A DNA stretch of 64,000 bases from Hyalella azteca. Lineage: Eukaryota > Arthropoda > Malacostraca > Amphipoda > Hyalellidae. The position numbers were made by a program, and so were the translations under genes. Each line of letters opens with the position of its first letter. Position 1 is the stretch's first letter. Below are positions 28,001 to 31,538 of this stretch, one piece after another. Location of the stretch: positions 8,898-72,897 of the forward strand of contig NW_025940654.1 in NCBI RefSeq assembly GCF_000764305.2. Reading direction: 5' to 3'. Under the pieces are notes generated by a model. The model made no database searches, was not told the DNA's origin, and worked only from the letters and a program-made list of their open reading frames with translations.

Positions 28001-30846
28001 GACAAGGGCCTCAGAGGAGACGATTGGGCCTGTCTCTTATACACATCTAGATGTGTATAAGAGACAGCAGTAATACCGTTAATGCCATTACTTAATACCA
28101 GTAATACCGTTAATATCATTAATTAATATCGTTAATACCATTAATACCAGTAATACTATTACCTACTTAATACCATTATTTAATACACTTAATACGGTAC
28201 CAGTAACACCGTTACTCAATATCATTAACTAACCTAACAATAACATATACGGATAAATTATCTGCCGTCACAGCTCTTCGTACCTGAAGGCCTGGTAACG
28301 AGAGTAACCGCAGTAAGGGCCCCATGGCAGCAAGGTCCCCGGCAGTAAGGGCCCCACGCTCACCTTGATAGCGAGGAGGCAGTAAGGGCCCCACGCTCAC
28401 CTTGACAGCAAGGCCCCCCGGCAGTAAGGGCCCCACGCTCACCTTGACAGCAAGGCCCCCCCGGCAGTAAGGGCCCAACGCTCACCTTGATAGCGAGGCC
28501 CCGGCAGTAAGGGCCCCACGCTCACCTTGACAGCAAGGCCCTCCGGCAGTAAGGGCCCCACGCTCACCTTGATAGCAAGGCCCCCCGGCAGTAAGGGCCC
28601 CACGCTCACCTTGATAGCAAGGCCACTGGCAGTAAGGGCCCCACGCTCACCTTGACAGCAAGGCCACTGGCAGTAAGGGCCCCACGCTCACCTTGATAGC
28701 GAGGCCCCCCGGCAGGTCCGACACGGGCAGTAGGGCCTCAATATTGCAGTAATGGTAGCAAGCTATGAGGGCCCCAGTGGCCCCATTGAGCTGCTCTATG
28801 CCACGTGGCGTCGCCACTAGCGCCACAGCCACGCCACAGTCGCCGTCACGGCCCCGGGCCTTCTGCGCCGCACTCCTCTGCGGGACAGGGACGGTTAGGG
28901 CCCCAGAGGGGACGTTTAGGACAGGGCCGCAGAGCGGGCAGTTAGGGACTCAAAGGAGGCAGTTAGAGCCCCAGTTAATTAGGGACAATTAAGGACGGGA
29001 GGGGGCCCTAGAAAAGACGGTTAAGGGCCCCAGAAGAGATGGTTTAGGTCCCAGAAGGGACGATTAGGGCAAGGCCCCAGAATGAATAATTAAGACAAGG
29101 GCCTCAGAGGAGACGATTGGCCCCACAAAGGTGTATGATTTTCAAGCATCAAGGAACCTTTAAGGGCTAAGGGCTTTTAGGATTTAATGGCCTCACTAAG
29201 GGAGTAAAAAGTTCAAGCCTTAAGGACAAAGGACTGACCAGGTCATCAGCTAAGGGCTGGGCAAAGGCGTGTCTGTGGCCCAGCGCCTTAGTAAGGATGT
29301 CGGCTCTGTGGTCCGAGGAGAACCGCATGTGGTCCACCTTGTTCTTCTTGTACATACTCAGCTGGAACTCCAGTGCTCCCTGTGGGTAAAGTTGTATATT
29401 GAAAACTAAATAAAATTAAATGCAGTAATCCATATCTGTACATTGACAATTAAATTAAATCAAATTAAATGCAGTACCGTAAGCCATATTGCACTCTAAG
29501 ATAAAATCGCATGAAAATCTCATTATAATCAAAACTTCAAAAAATCTGGAAACTTTACTATAATCAAAAACTCCTGGAAACCTAATATAAAAATTAGAGA
29601 AAACTATTTTTTTTTATTTTTGTGTCACAGTTAAGATTCGTTGTACAGTGTGATGTGTATACTGATGTGTGATATAGACCAGTCACTAACCACTACACTA
29701 GTGGCACTAACCACTACACTAGTGTCACTAACCACTACACTAGTGTCACTAACCACTACACTAGTGTCACTAACCACTACACTAGTGTCACTAACCATAA
29801 CACTAGTGTCACTAACCACTACACTAGTGTCACTAACCACTAGTGTCACTAACCACCACACTAGTGTCACTAACCACTACACTAGCATCACTAACCACTA
29901 GTGTCACTAACCACTAGTGTCACTAACCACTAGCACCACTCACCTGGTTGTTGGTAGTCTTGGTCAGTACGGGGGAGATGCCGACAATGTCCCGGTAGAG
30001 CCAGGTGTTACTAGTGTCACTAACCACTAGTACCACTCACCTGATTGTTGGTAGTCTTGGCCAGTACGGGGGAGATGCCGACAATGTCCCGGTAGAGCCA
30101 GGTGTTACTAGTGTCACTAACCACTAGTACCACTCACCTGGTTGTTGGTACTAGTCTTGGCCAGTACGGGGGAGATGCCGACAATGTCCCGGTAGAGCCA
30201 GGTGTTACTAGTGTCACTAACCACTAGCACCACCCACCTGATTGTTGGTAGTCTTGGCCAGTACGGGGGAGATGCCGACAATGTCCCGGTAGAGCCAGGT
30301 GTTGGTGACCTCCAGGGTGTTGTGGTTGTAGGTTGTGATGCCCTCCTGCCCAATGCCCAGGATACGTTTGTACCTGCACACACAGCTTGTGTACATTACA
30401 AACATCATGGTTGTTGGAATTAATAGCAGGATTATTTGGGTTTGTAACATACCGTATACTAACTTATGATACATAGTGATGTTCACACTGAAAAAAATTC
30501 TTCCATATCACATTGAGGTTACACATAAAAGCAAAAGAAATGTCAGGTGAAGTGGTTAAACCCTATTAGTCTTCCAAGTTGAGTGATTATAAAATTTAAC
30601 ACTACAAAATTAACATAATTAAAGACAGAAATATATACCTATCAGTAATAACAGTAGAGGTAGAAACTTAGTGTTCCATGTTGAATGTTTCAAGAAGTCA
30701 AGGCTACAAAACTAGTATAAATATTACAAAAATAATATAAATATACACACAGCACACTTGAGTGTGTGTGGCAAGACTCACTTGCCCTTCCATGTTGAGT
30801 GTTTCACCACAAGATAGCATCCGATGTCAGGAGCTGGGCCGGCCAT
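791..30846 (-). CDS. DNAJC13: DNAJC13 / RME-8, endosomal J-domain co-chaperone (multi-exon, 3' end beyond window)
   Basis: RME-8 is a large peripheral endosomal protein that recruits Hsc70 through a J domain and works with SNX1/retromer and the WASH complex in endosomal sorting and clathrin removal (family knowledge). About 1,700 codons are visible on the minus strand in exons 30782-30846, 30238-30373, 29239-29379, 28692-28877, 24389-25435, 23254-23461, 22313-22492, 21601-21739, 20778-20946, 19881-20013, 19251-19337, 17357-17539, 16785-16892, 15508-15617, 14210-14417, 12713-12889, 11293-11454, 10452-10655, 9936-10100, 8564-8698, about 7567-7776, 4876-5067, 2872-3056, 2278-2469, 1673-1852 and 791-1009. 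All lie in the order of the animal protein: N-terminal PH-like region, GYF-type module (11293-11454), J domain with HPD (4876-5067), then armadillo-like repeats. Splice phases match at nearly every junction. Missing pieces: one exon probably in gap 26702-27364, the segment after the J-domain exon, and a short piece between exons 22 and 24. The reading frame continues beyond position 791. Confidence 0.96.
1226..1690. repeat. Donor-edge minisatellite of exon 28 (~36-37 bp, ~12 copies)
   Basis: On the minus strand each unit holds the last bases of exon 28 (GAGTCCAATGCCCAG) followed by its donor GTGGGCGGGG. About 12 copies run from the true junction at 1673 into the intron, each with an exact CAG|GTGGGC. 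Long ORFs on both strands here are translated repeat, not genes. Confidence 0.93.
1673..1852 (-). CDS. DNAJC13: DNAJC13 exon 28
   Basis: 60 codons, phase 0 to 0. It contains [20 protein letters not shown], nearly identical to the conserved AGVLWHLL...YDYTLEE block of RME-8. Donor GTGGGC; the junction is the first unit of the adjoining minisatellite. Confidence 0.95.
1975..2280. repeat. Donor-edge repeats of exon 27 (~42 bp, degenerate)
   Basis: Six to seven diverged copies on the minus strand of the exon 27 end (CTACCATCAG) plus donor GTGGGTCGTCCTGACACAC. Only the copy at 2278 joins the real exon. The intronic part is the GTGGGTCA...TGACACAC motif that recurs elsewhere in the window. Confidence 0.85.
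2278..2469 (-). CDS. DNAJC13: DNAJC13 exon 27
   Basis: 64 codons, phase 0 to 0, from acceptor GTGCTGTGCAG to donor GTGGGT. It begins [14 protein letters not shown] and ends [15 protein letters not shown], matching VLQEAFSRCVAVL ... LCRVLYF of RME-8. Confidence 0.95.
2480..2871. repeat. C-rich low-complexity intron with CCCACCTG copies
   Basis: Intron between exons 26 and 27. It is almost pure C/A/T-rich sequence with repeated CCCACCTGCA-like words. These resemble the reverse complement of the exon 26 donor (CTGCAG|GTGGGTT), so this may be a worn donor-edge array. No gene seen. Confidence 0.5.
2872..3056 (-). CDS. DNAJC13: DNAJC13 exon 26
   Basis: Two bases completing a codon, then 61 codons. 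It contains [15 protein letters not shown] and [16 protein letters not shown], the conserved YKYAGYPML ... PLLPAATEL block just after the J domain. Donor GTGGGT. Ends phase 0 into exon 27. Confidence 0.96.
3015..3136. repeat. Acceptor-edge duplication of exon 26 (58 bp, 2 copies)
   Basis: The intron end, acceptor ATGCAG and first ~35 coding bases of exon 26 (YKYAGYPML) are repeated 58 bp further upstream in the intron. Only the copy at 3056 continues into the rest of the exon. Confidence 0.9.
3137..3430. other. AT-rich intron with a dispersed-repeat end
   Basis: No exon seen. The right end (3380-3425) carries the sequence CCCCAAATTTTGTTAGGAT, a terminal word of a dispersed repeat also found at 46701, 48650 and in the array at 10142. 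Confidence 0.5.
3431..4767. repeat. 37-bp minisatellite, 36 near-identical copies
   Basis: Perfect 37-bp period from 3431 to a single N at 4768. The first few units differ slightly and the rest are essentially identical. On the minus strand each unit holds CTCCAG followed by TGGTGAGTGG, a good donor context. By analogy with neighbouring arrays it may be the donor edge of the DNAJC13 exon that should lie here (the segment after HPDKNAGGR, before YKYAGYPML). That exon is absent, so the array is probably collapsed at the N. Confidence 0.93.
4781..4930. repeat. Donor-edge duplication of exon 24 (91 bp, 2 copies)
   Basis: The last ~50 bases of the J-domain exon (from [13 protein letters not shown]) and its GTGAGG donor occur again 91 bp downstream in the intron. 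Only the copy ending at 4876 connects to the rest of the exon. Confidence 0.9.
4876..5067 (-). CDS. DNAJC13: DNAJC13 exon 24: J domain with HPD motif
   Basis: 64 codons, phase 0. It reads [15 protein letters not shown], then [11 protein letters not shown], then [16 protein letters not shown]. The HPD tripeptide is the Hsc70-activating signature of J proteins. The rest of the J domain (helix III/IV) should be in the next exon, which is missing. Confidence 0.97.
5068..7566. other. Long intron, mostly AT-rich, with repeat copies
   Basis: 5100-5820 is AT-rich with degenerate AAGTTCTAAAGCCA-type repeats. 5840-5900 and 6385-6440 are inverted copies of one repeat sharing CTCGCTCTCAGACTTCACT. 6470-6770 is a G-rich degenerate minisatellite (GGGGTTGAGGCTGAG). 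7400-7530 holds GGGTC...GACCCA palindromic motifs. No secure exon. Confidence 0.6.
5825..5839 (-). CDS. DNAJC13: Possible 15-nt DNAJC13 micro-exon (low confidence)
   Basis: On the minus strand TTTCAATCAG, then 15 nt encoding GLKDP, then GTGGGT. It would supply the KDP before VMLLKK and is phase 0 on its 3' side. However, the sequence lies in a dispersed repeat copied in inverse at 6385-6440, so the match may be chance. Confidence 0.2.
7567..7776 (-). CDS. DNAJC13: DNAJC13 exon 22 (3' boundary unclear)
   Basis: Starts GTC ATC TGG after ATGTCAG and reads [17 protein letters not shown], then [18 protein letters not shown], then [17 protein letters not shown]. This is the most conserved stretch before the J domain. 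After FPSI an in-frame TGA follows at 7564-7566 with no good donor. An upstream GTGACA in CTCTGTGACACC is the only in-exon candidate. Either a weak donor, a rearranged exon end or a sequence error. Confidence 0.88.
7998..8275. repeat. 41-bp minisatellite, ~7 copies
   Basis: Units marked by TACGTATAGGGCATCACACA recur every 40-41 bp with few differences. It lies in the intron between exons 21 and 22 and does not touch an exon. Confidence 0.93.
8311..8362 (-). repeat. Relic copy of the exon 22 acceptor edge
   Basis: About 50 bp match the first codons of exon 22 and its acceptor (compare 7732-7782: CTCTATCATGTACCGCCGCA). It is diverged and carries a stop, about 550 bp upstream of the real exon in transcript direction. 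Confidence 0.8.
8440..8575. repeat. Donor-edge repeats of exon 21
   Basis: Degenerate GGAGGTATACATACC units. Copies of the exon end plus donor (CCTGAG|GTATG) recur in the intron, e.g. CATACCTCAGGAGG near 8523. Confidence 0.75.
8564..8698 (-). CDS. DNAJC13: DNAJC13 exon 21
   Basis: 45 codons, phase 0 to 0: [44 protein letters not shown]. Near-identical to the RME-8 block ending [11 protein letters not shown]. Donor GTATGT. Confidence 0.97.
8699..9935. other. AT-rich intron, no gene seen
   Basis: Intron between exons 20 and 21. 8820-9650 has moderate complexity with no coding pattern I recognise; a poly-G run and poly-A runs lie at 9270-9360. 9655-9930 is very AT-rich. Confidence 0.5.
9936..10100 (-). 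CDS. DNAJC13: DNAJC13 exon 20
   Basis: 55 codons, phase 0: [39 protein letters not shown]. Matches the [17 protein letters not shown] block of RME-8. Donor GTGACA, a weak match. Confidence 0.97.
10142..10265. repeat. 22-bp tandem repeat, ~6 copies
   Basis: Unit marked by CCCTAACAAAATTTAGAGTC, the same word that ends a dispersed repeat elsewhere in the window (46701, 44935, 48650). The array may be an expansion of that element's terminus. Confidence 0.9.
10290..10460. repeat. Donor-edge repeats of exon 19 (2 extra copies)
   Basis: The exon 19 end ([15 protein letters not shown]) with donor GTGGGTCGTTG is repeated twice more in the intron (donors near 10371 and 10308). Each copy keeps GAGAAG|GTGGGT. 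Confidence 0.93.
10452..10655 (-). CDS. DNAJC13: DNAJC13 exon 19
   Basis: 68 codons, phase 0. It includes [20 protein letters not shown] and [18 protein letters not shown], matching MCGYFPSRD...IIRPLP and [13 protein letters not shown] of RME-8. Confidence 0.97.
10640..11040. repeat. Acceptor-edge repeats of exon 19, degenerate
   Basis: The junction word GTGCCCTGGGGGT (plus strand; exon start plus CCCCCAG acceptor) recurs near 10741, 10834 and 10936, embedded in AATGGTTATTGAATGG-type repeats. Confidence 0.75.
11055..11292. repeat. Donor-side repeats of exon 18
   Basis: A worn second copy of the exon 18 end and donor lies near 11190-11230 (CCCATCGTGGCGAGTATAG against CCCACCGTGGCGAGCAGGG at the junction), followed by three 36-bp units (GCGTCAGACGTGGCCTC). 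Confidence 0.75.
11293..11454 (-). CDS. DNAJC13: DNAJC13 exon 18: GYF-type module
   Basis: 54 codons, phase 0: [47 protein letters not shown]. This is the GPYGF...WAQGM.GWRPL..IPQLKW motif, a GYF_2-like fold of RME-8. Donor GTGGGT. Confidence 0.97.
11461..11710. repeat. 18-bp tandem repeat next to exon 18 acceptor
   Basis: About 14 copies of an 18-bp unit (GGGTCTAGGTCACTACAA) begin within 10 bp of the exon 18 acceptor and run into the gap. Confidence 0.92.
11711..12505. other. Assembly gap, 795 N
   Basis: Run of N between two different tandem arrays (18-bp on the left, 48-bp on the right). The length may be an estimate. The flanking exons are phase-compatible, so no exon need be missing. 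Confidence 1.
12506..12745. repeat. Donor-edge minisatellite of exon 17 (48 bp, ~4.5 copies)
   Basis: Each 48-bp unit (minus strand) is the last ~35 nt of exon 17 ([11 protein letters not shown]) plus the donor GTGGGTGGTACTACCAG. A multiple of three, so read-through stays open, but the conserved protein is restored by the first donor at 12713. Confidence 0.95.
12713..12889 (-). CDS. DNAJC13: DNAJC13 exon 17
   Basis: 59 codons, phase 0: [33 protein letters not shown], then KEWYYQ. Matches LILNKKNV..L....GIRILVDLLTLAHLHVSRA of RME-8. Confidence 0.96.
13577..14080 (+). mobile_element. Degenerate gag-like retroelement fragment
   Basis: An open stretch with an ATG at 13577 gives an acidic, Ser/Thr-rich leader to about 13816. 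A second frame then continues with [20 protein letters not shown], a pattern like the capsid region of LTR-retrotransposon Gag proteins. The frame change makes it non-functional. It sits antisense in the DNAJC13 intron. Family not determined. Confidence 0.5.
14090..14212. repeat. Donor-edge duplication of exon 16 (~71 bp)
   Basis: The last ~60 nt of exon 16 ([18 protein letters not shown]) with donor GTGCGTGAC are repeated once, about 71 bp downstream in the intron (second donor near 14139). Confidence 0.92.
14210..14417 (-). CDS. DNAJC13: DNAJC13 exon 16
   Basis: One base plus 69 codons. It contains [28 protein letters not shown] and [18 protein letters not shown], matching the [30 protein letters not shown] block. 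Donor GTGCGT. Confidence 0.97.
14553..14606 (-). repeat. Acceptor-edge copy of exon 16
   Basis: About 54 bp repeat the start of exon 16 and its acceptor (compare 14367-14423: AGGAACCGGTGGTACAGGTC). It is nearly unchanged, about 185 bp upstream in the intron. Confidence 0.92.
14607..15250. other. AT-rich intron with TAATTATT-type repeats
   Basis: Mostly TTATTATTGATAATTATCATT-like low-complexity sequence of ~90-bp diverged periodicity (TTGAAATTTATATTACATATTAAT). No gene seen. Confidence 0.6.
15284..15532. repeat. Donor-edge minisatellite of exon 15 (30 bp, 8 copies)
   Basis: Each 30-bp unit (one is 27) holds the exon 15 end GACTCCCCCATACGCAAGTC and the donor GTGAGTGTAG. Copies are nearly identical. 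The unit also ends in AG, so each copy offers both a donor and an acceptor. Confidence 0.96.
15508..15617 (-). CDS. DNAJC13: DNAJC13 exon 15
   Basis: 36 codons plus two bases: [36 protein letters not shown]. Matches [20 protein letters not shown] of RME-8. Donor GTGAGT. Confidence 0.97.
15640..16495. other. Intron, no gene seen
   Basis: AT-rich at 15640-15800, then mixed sequence. 16180-16275 has CCCATGTAGAAC repeats around a CATGGGTCAGTTTACCCCCATG palindrome-like motif. No exon. Confidence 0.5.
16505..16840. repeat. Donor-edge minisatellite of exon 14 (~60 bp, 5 copies)
   Basis: Units contain exon 14 coding ([14 protein letters not shown]) plus donor GTGAGGGGTGAGGTGCC. Four to five near-identical copies run from the true junction at 16785 into the intron. 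Confidence 0.96.
16785..16892 (-). CDS. DNAJC13: DNAJC13 exon 14
   Basis: 36 codons, phase 0: [20 protein letters not shown] then [10 protein letters not shown], matching TREELKDTLESEMRAF...VISWNHHEFEV. Donor GTGAGG is the first in a row of near-identical donors. Confidence 0.96.
17090..17395. repeat. Donor-edge repeats of exon 13 (~36-66 bp, ~6 copies)
   Basis: Repeated copies of the exon 13 end (PNLIWNHG) plus donor GTTAGTGTCACGGGG, in variants with GTACGTGTCACGGGG. The conserved exon is connected only to the copy at 17357. Confidence 0.92.
17357..17539 (-). CDS. DNAJC13: DNAJC13 exon 13
   Basis: 61 codons, phase 0: [50 protein letters not shown]. Matches [36 protein letters not shown] of RME-8. 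Donor GTTAGT. Confidence 0.97.
17540..19250. other. Long intron: GA-rich repeats, AT-rich DNA, C-rich tract
   Basis: 17560-17700 has GACGGGGGTGTGGGGT repeats. 17700-18540 is unremarkable AT-rich DNA. 18715-19075 is polypyrimidine-rich low complexity. 19090-19165 repeats ACTATTACCCC. No exon seen. Confidence 0.55.
18553..18714. mobile_element. MITE-like element, copy 1
   Basis: Shares ~150 bp with 45870-46003. It opens with the palindrome ACTCACTGCAGTGAGT; the inner part is bounded by inverted ends AGCGCATTTTCTC (18585) and GAGAAAATGCGCT (ending 18714). A GGACGGACAGAC-type tract lies inside. No coding capacity. Confidence 0.8.
19251..19337 (-). CDS. DNAJC13: DNAJC13 exon 12
   Basis: 29 codons, phase 0 both sides: [29 protein letters not shown]. 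Charged and helical. It falls where the animal protein has the KEVEKFAKEKVD helix. Donor GTGAGT. Confidence 0.9.
19881..20013 (-). CDS. DNAJC13: DNAJC13 exon 11
   Basis: One base plus 44 codons: [20 protein letters not shown], then [17 protein letters not shown]. The opening RDN matches VRDNVKIA of RME-8. The alanine-rich insert is unusual. Donor GTGAGT. Confidence 0.92.
20045..20582. repeat. ~22-bp tandem repeat beside exon 11 acceptor
   Basis: About 25 diverged copies of CTGCGGCAATACTGCGCTGA, with longer variants near 20050-20230. Open in several frames on both strands, but it is a repeat, not a gene. Confidence 0.93.
20585..20812. repeat. Donor-edge minisatellite of exon 10 (50 bp, 5 copies)
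   Basis: Exact 50-bp period (TGTCTATGTCGTCCACGGGG at 591, 641, 691, 741 and 791 past 20000). Each unit is the last ~35 nt of exon 10 (VDDIDRLSP) plus donor GTGAGGGACGCC. 50 is not divisible by 3, so only use of the first donor (20778) keeps the protein. Confidence 0.97.
20778..20946 (-). CDS. DNAJC13: DNAJC13 exon 10
   Basis: Two bases, 55 codons, two bases. It contains [20 protein letters not shown] and [15 protein letters not shown], matching [16 protein letters not shown]...LLKRILPPGLLAYLES. Donor GTGAGG. Confidence 0.98.
20947..21600. other. Intron with AGGCC-rich degenerate repeats
   Basis: 21000-21120 is AT-rich. 21230-21600 is a diverged tandem repeat (AGGCCACAAAG, GGAACAAAAGAAGGCC) touching the exon 9 donor. 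No gene. Confidence 0.6.
21601..21739 (-). CDS. DNAJC13: DNAJC13 exon 9
   Basis: 46 codons plus one base: [38 protein letters not shown]. Matches GAGLVMKAIIEEGDKEI...LSEGALPRHLHTAMFT. The donor GTCCGT is unusual. Confidence 0.97.
21760..22060. repeat. ~20-bp degenerate repeat (TACTTAGTATCCTT)
   Basis: About 13 diverged copies immediately upstream (in transcript sense) of the exon 9 acceptor. Confidence 0.85.
22065..22340. repeat. Donor-edge minisatellite of exon 8 (62 bp, 3 copies plus a relic)
   Basis: Donor junctions GTCAAG|GT at 22313, 22251 and 22189 are exactly 62 bp apart. Each unit carries [15 protein letters not shown] coding plus intron start. A fourth worn fragment (TACAAGCTGTTCCAG) is near 22050-22065. 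62 is not a multiple of 3. Confidence 0.96.
22313..22492 (-). CDS. DNAJC13: DNAJC13 exon 8
   Basis: 60 codons, phase 0: [53 protein letters not shown]. Matches [25 protein letters not shown] and LFKLFQHPSMAIIK. Confidence 0.98.
22480..23060. repeat. Acceptor-edge repeats of exon 8 (~100-110 bp, ~5 worn copies)
   Basis: The junction word CCCCAGGTTCTGGGG (plus strand; exon start plus acceptor) recurs near 22578, 22720, 22795, 22893 and 23035 in changed forms, separated by GGGGTTAAGTAGGG-type repeats. Confidence 0.75.
23021..23065. repeat. Perfect 20-bp hairpin
   Basis: AATTGAACCCAGCTTCCCCA (23021-23040) pairs exactly with 23046-23065 across a 5-nt loop. Confidence 0.95.
23254..23461 (-). CDS. 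DNAJC13: DNAJC13 exon 7
   Basis: One base plus 69 codons: [57 protein letters not shown]. Matches FRERLGVKVVKAL...[37 protein letters not shown]. Donor GTGCGT. Confidence 0.98.
23462..23935. repeat. ~60-bp minisatellite abutting exon 7 acceptor
   Basis: Eight to nine copies marked by ACTATACATATACAAGCATA and AAAATATACATGTACAC. Starts at the intron end, so the unit includes the GCAACAC of the acceptor region but no exon sequence. Confidence 0.93.
24389..25435 (-). CDS. DNAJC13: DNAJC13 exon 6 (large, 349 codons)
   Basis: Opens [18 protein letters not shown]. Then [60 protein letters not shown] and [18 protein letters not shown] follow, all matching RME-8 in order. Between [13 protein letters not shown] and the C-terminal part lies an insertion of ~90 residues rich in Ser, Thr, Pro and Gln that the vertebrate protein lacks. 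It is probably a disordered linker, and poly-Ser/Gln codon runs suggest expansion. Starts phase 2, ends CCTGG|GTGAGT. Confidence 0.98.
25436..26220. other. AT-rich intron, no gene seen
   Basis: No coding pattern or exon. TATACTATAT-type low complexity near 25480-25600. Confidence 0.5.
26225..26701. repeat. ~21-bp then 58-bp tandem repeats running into the gap
   Basis: 26225-26560 is built of GACCCCATCC(C/G)TCC units. 26560-26701 has 58-bp units with CTGTAG, GATGGGGTCCTTCAG and GTGTGTCAGCCTGACCC on the minus strand, i.e. acceptor-like, short block, donor-like. Possibly the edge of the missing exon 5. Confidence 0.85.
26702..27364. other. Assembly gap, 663 N (missing DNAJC13 exon 5 expected)
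   Basis: Exons 4 and 6 flank it. The animal protein has ~60 residues between them (GGFSRLHLFASEQ...) that are absent from the visible sequence. Confidence 0.9.
27365..27382. other. Residual Nextera mosaic-end adaptor
   Basis: AGATGTGTATAAGAGACA directly follows the N run. This is 18 of 19 bases of the Tn5/Nextera mosaic end and is artificial. Confidence 0.97.
27383..28029 (-). other. Second copy of the exon 4 region (probable chimera)
   Basis: Matches 28521-29120 almost base for base at an offset of 1093 bp, including exon 4 (27599-27784), its introns and the donor-edge repeat. It is bounded on both sides by adaptor sequence, so the duplication is most likely an assembly artefact. Confidence 0.85.
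28030..28067. other. Complete Nextera mate-pair junction adaptor
   Basis: CTGTCTCTTATACACATCT followed directly by its reverse complement: the 38-bp circularisation junction of Nextera mate-pair libraries. Not biological. Confidence 0.98.
28330..28695. repeat. Donor-edge minisatellite of exon 4 (~40 bp, ~8 copies)
   Basis: Units on the minus strand hold GGCCTTGCTATCAAG (exon end, LAIK) and donor GTGAGCGTGGGGCCC. The same array is present in the duplicate copy at 27383-27605. Confidence 0.95.
28692..28877 (-). CDS. DNAJC13: DNAJC13 exon 4
   Basis: 62 codons, phase 0 both ends. [20 protein letters not shown] and [20 protein letters not shown] match [21 protein letters not shown] and YDYRNIEGFVDLSDYQGG. 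An identical copy lies at 27599-27784. Splicing both in would keep frame, but the adaptors there argue for artefact. Confidence 0.95.
29239..29379 (-). CDS. DNAJC13: DNAJC13 exon 3
   Basis: 47 codons, phase 0: [40 protein letters not shown]. Matches GTEFNLTFRK...LKFSTEHRTELLTEALRFR, part of the N-terminal PH-like region. Donor GTCAGT. Confidence 0.96.
29684..29935. repeat. 20-bp tandem repeat (ACACTAGTGTCACTAACCAC)
   Basis: About 13 copies in the intron after exon 2, merging into the exon 2 donor-edge array. Confidence 0.95.
29936..30240. repeat. Donor-edge repeats of exon 2 (~96 bp, 3 extra copies)
   Basis: Three intronic copies (starting near 29941, 30038 and 30134) repeat the last ~70 nt of exon 2 ([18 protein letters not shown]) with its donor and 25 nt of intron. 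Only the copy ending at 30238 joins the full exon. Confidence 0.97.
30238..30373 (-). CDS. DNAJC13: DNAJC13 exon 2
   Basis: One base plus 45 codons: [37 protein letters not shown]. Matches [37 protein letters not shown]. Donor GTGGGT. Confidence 0.98.
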
Positions 30847-30864
30847 GCTTGCTGCCGTGCCAGC
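30782..30864 (-). CDS. DNAJC13: DNAJC13 start exon (coding from 30846)
   Basis: ATG at 30846 gives [20 protein letters not shown], aligned with DLACFYTTKHSWRGKYKR of the family, so this start is well supported. Just upstream, TTTGTTTTGCAG suggests a 5' non-coding exon further right. Donor GTGAGT. Confidence 0.93.
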
Positions 30865-30869
30865 CTGCA

Positions 30870-31535
30870 AAACAAACTACCTACTTTAGAAAACTAATTA
30901 CATGTATATTTCATCTCAAGATAGGTACTACCCGGGTACTTTAACAGTGAAGGTATTATCTCAGAAATTAGTACCTACCATATATGTTAGGGGGATGTGA
31001 CAAATAAATCTGAGGACTCAATTGTTCTAATTGTGAGCTTGTAGGCAAAACTTTCAATGGTACACTTGGATCAAATTAAGAAAGGTAGCAAGTCTCATTC
31101 CATAAATATTTCTAAATTTATTAAGTATCATTTTAGTGTATTGTTTAAAACATGTACCTACATTTTACCATTGCTTCACTTTTGGTCAAAATTTGTGTTT
31201 ATCCTCCACTTCATTTATATAGCTGAATAAACAGCAATCATGATGACCTCAGACAAAATGTATATAAAAAATATATACCGGTATATGGCCTACTCATATT
31301 TATATGGCCTGCTGCTAAGTCATAGCTTGCTTCTAAATTACATACATGAATGCAGTGGGACTTAGAAAATTTCTATGACGATTTGTACTAAATTCCAATA
31401 TTAATTATCACATTTAGAAGGTTATGCAAAAAGAACATGTGCACATCTACCACAATAAAATTTTGTGTTGTGACTCATGAATTGTATCCTATATACATAC
31501 TGTGAGATGGGATAAGATACCAGCAGGGTATTTAA
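30870..31535. other. Upstream region of DNAJC13, no feature recognised
   Basis: AT-rich DNA; the promoter and any 5' UTR exon are not identifiable by eye. Confidence 0.4.
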
Positions 31536-31538
31536 ATC

